Source of the DNA: Thalassotalea crassostreae
Lineage (GTDB): Bacteria > Pseudomonadota > Gammaproteobacteria > Enterobacterales > Alteromonadaceae
DNA length: 64,000 bases
Reading direction: 5' to 3'
Assembly: GCF_001831495.1 (NCBI RefSeq)
Contig: NZ_CP017689.1
Location: forward strand, 1,488,001 to 1,552,000
In this document: positions 63,218 to 64,000 of the stretch, in pieces
Numbering within the stretch: the stretch's first letter is position 1
How the letters are laid out: each line of letters opens with the position of its first letter
Notes under the pieces: model-generated
Seen by the model: the letters and a program-made list of their open reading frames with translations, nothing else
Database searches by the model: none
Told to the model about the DNA's origin: nothing
Program-made: the position numbers and the translations under genes

Positions 63218-64000
63218 TTACTTATCAGCGTTGACGACTTTAATTTCGTCTTCTGGCTCTAATGTGATCTTTTTAAGTTTTTTCAACTTAACGATATTTT
63301 CTTTATCTGGTTCCGTTACGATTAAATCGCCAGCGACTTCAATTTTAAAAGCATGAGCAAACTCACCGTCATAGCCTTGTGGGAATTGAATGTGCAAACC
63401 ATTGTTATCTCTTGACCATTTCACAGTCTTATCACTATCAAGCAAACTAACATTGGTTATTTTGTTATTGCTTGAAATATTATAATCATTGTTTAATGTT
63501 TTAATCGTTAACTTTTTACTTTCTGGCGTACCAAGCACCATCGCATAAAGGTTATTGTCTTTTTGGGTGAAGCGAATATCGTCACTACCTAAAATACGGT
63601 AATCCCAAGCGTAAATGGTTTTTCCTTTCTTAAGCTTTTTGTAGATTAAATGCTTACCTTCACCAAACACAGAGTAACGACGTGTGCCGTAAATTGCTTC
63701 ACCATTAGCATCTAACCAACGACCAATGCCTTTGGTAATTTCAAGTTCGCCCTCTGGGATTGAACCATCACCTTTTGGTGTTAATGACATTAAATAAATA
63801 CCGCCACGAGACACGTTATCGATTAAGAAATCAACGTGAAAATCTGCTCCGTCACGGTAAGTTTTATTATTTACGTATGACCAAGGGTAGCCAATTGCTC
63901 TATCTGTAAGGTAGTAACCTTCAATATGCTCAGGCATATCTCGACCGCCTTCAAAAGAGCGCAGACCTACATTTTCAGGAAAGTTAAATTTACCGGCGTG
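63218..64000 (-). CDS. GH29 alpha-L-fucosidase family protein, cut by the window edge
   Basis: The frame is open to position 64000 (260 codons seen) and starts beyond the window. The sequence covers the end of the catalytic barrel and the C-terminal beta-sandwich: GYYLTDRAIGYPWSYVN, DNVSRGGIYLMSLTPKGDGSIPE, WLDANGEAIYGTRRYSVFG and a terminal beta domain. It shares the layout of the GH29 at 59-60.7 kb but differs enough to have a different specificity. An internal Met at 63937 is not the start. The catalytic nucleophile region is outside the window. Confidence 0.88.
   Translation of the reverse strand, partial: HAGKFNFPENVGLRSFEGGRDMPEHIEGYYLTDRAIGYPWSYVNNKTYRDGADFHVDFLIDNVSRGGIYLMSLTPKGDGSIPEGELEITKGIGRWLDANGEAIYGTRRYSVFGEGKHLIYKKLKKGKTIYAWDYRILGSDDIRFTQKDNNLYAMVLGTPESKKLTIKTLNNDYNISSNNKITNVSLLDSDKTVKWSRDNNGLHIQFPQGYDGEFAHAFKIEVAGDLIVTEPDKENIVKLKKLKKITLEPEDEIKVVNADK

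Noticed and set aside
63218..63937. Complete 239-residue protein
   Set aside because: The frame stays open to 64000 and the upstream residues continue the GH29 sequence, so this is a partial gene with an internal Met.

Overview
The window is a chromosomal segment of a marine gammaproteobacterium of the order Alteromonadales. The Colwelliaceae (Colwellia/Thalassotalea type) are the best fit, judging from low-GC codon use, the housekeeping gene sets (metG divergent from mrp-dcd, a tRNA-Ala/tRNA-Glu array, tesA divergent from a YbbA/YbbP exporter, YciI-YciB, LemA-M48) and many exported proteins. The assignment is inferred from protein family resemblance, not from a database search.

Layout. Positions 1-29.4 kb are mostly core: the end of an E1-beta gene and a two-lipoyl E2 acyltransferase, a sulfite oxidase/cytochrome pair, an L,D-transpeptidase, a patatin-like lipase, metG, mrp-dcd and a YvcK-like gene. 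A tRNA array (one Ala, four Glu) behind a near-consensus promoter follows at 10.5-11.5 kb. Directly after it lies a small accessory islet (11.6-14.5 kb) with two unknown membrane proteins, a RelE/Phd-type toxin-antitoxin pair, an orphan TatD-family hydrolase and the 3' remnant of a MipA/OmpV outer-membrane gene. Core genes resume from 14.7 to 29.4 kb.

Positions 29.5-64 kb form one large carbohydrate-use locus built around a divergent centre near 40.3 kb. Leftward runs a catabolic set: fucP-like sugar/H+ symporter, sulfatase, zinc alcohol dehydrogenase, fuconolactonase-family hydrolase, UxaA-type altronate dehydratase, UxuB/UxaB-type reductase, KDPG aldolase, KDG kinase and a sugar mutarotase. 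The last six enzymes before the mutarotase can be read as a complete route from an L-galactono-/L-fucono-type lactone through L-galactonate, tagaturonate, altronate, KDG and KDPG to pyruvate and glyceraldehyde 3-phosphate. A 6-deoxy sugar such as fucose could not be phosphorylated on O6 by KdgK, so L-galactose or a related non-deoxy sugar is a better substrate for this branch than L-fucose. Rightward and on to the window edge are four more S1-type sulfatases (all five have a Cys-type maturation motif), two GH29 alpha-L-fucosidase-family proteins (one cut by the window end), four large exported parallel beta-helix proteins and a GH18-like hydrolase.

Taken together the locus looks like a desulfation and exo-hydrolysis system for a sulfated algal or marine-animal polysaccharide containing alpha-L-fucose and/or L-galactose. 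Its sugars would be imported by the FucP-like permease and oxidised non-phosphorylatively before entering the KDG branch. No sulfatase-maturing enzyme, TonB-dependent transporter, regulator or first-step sugar 1-dehydrogenase is visible inside the window.
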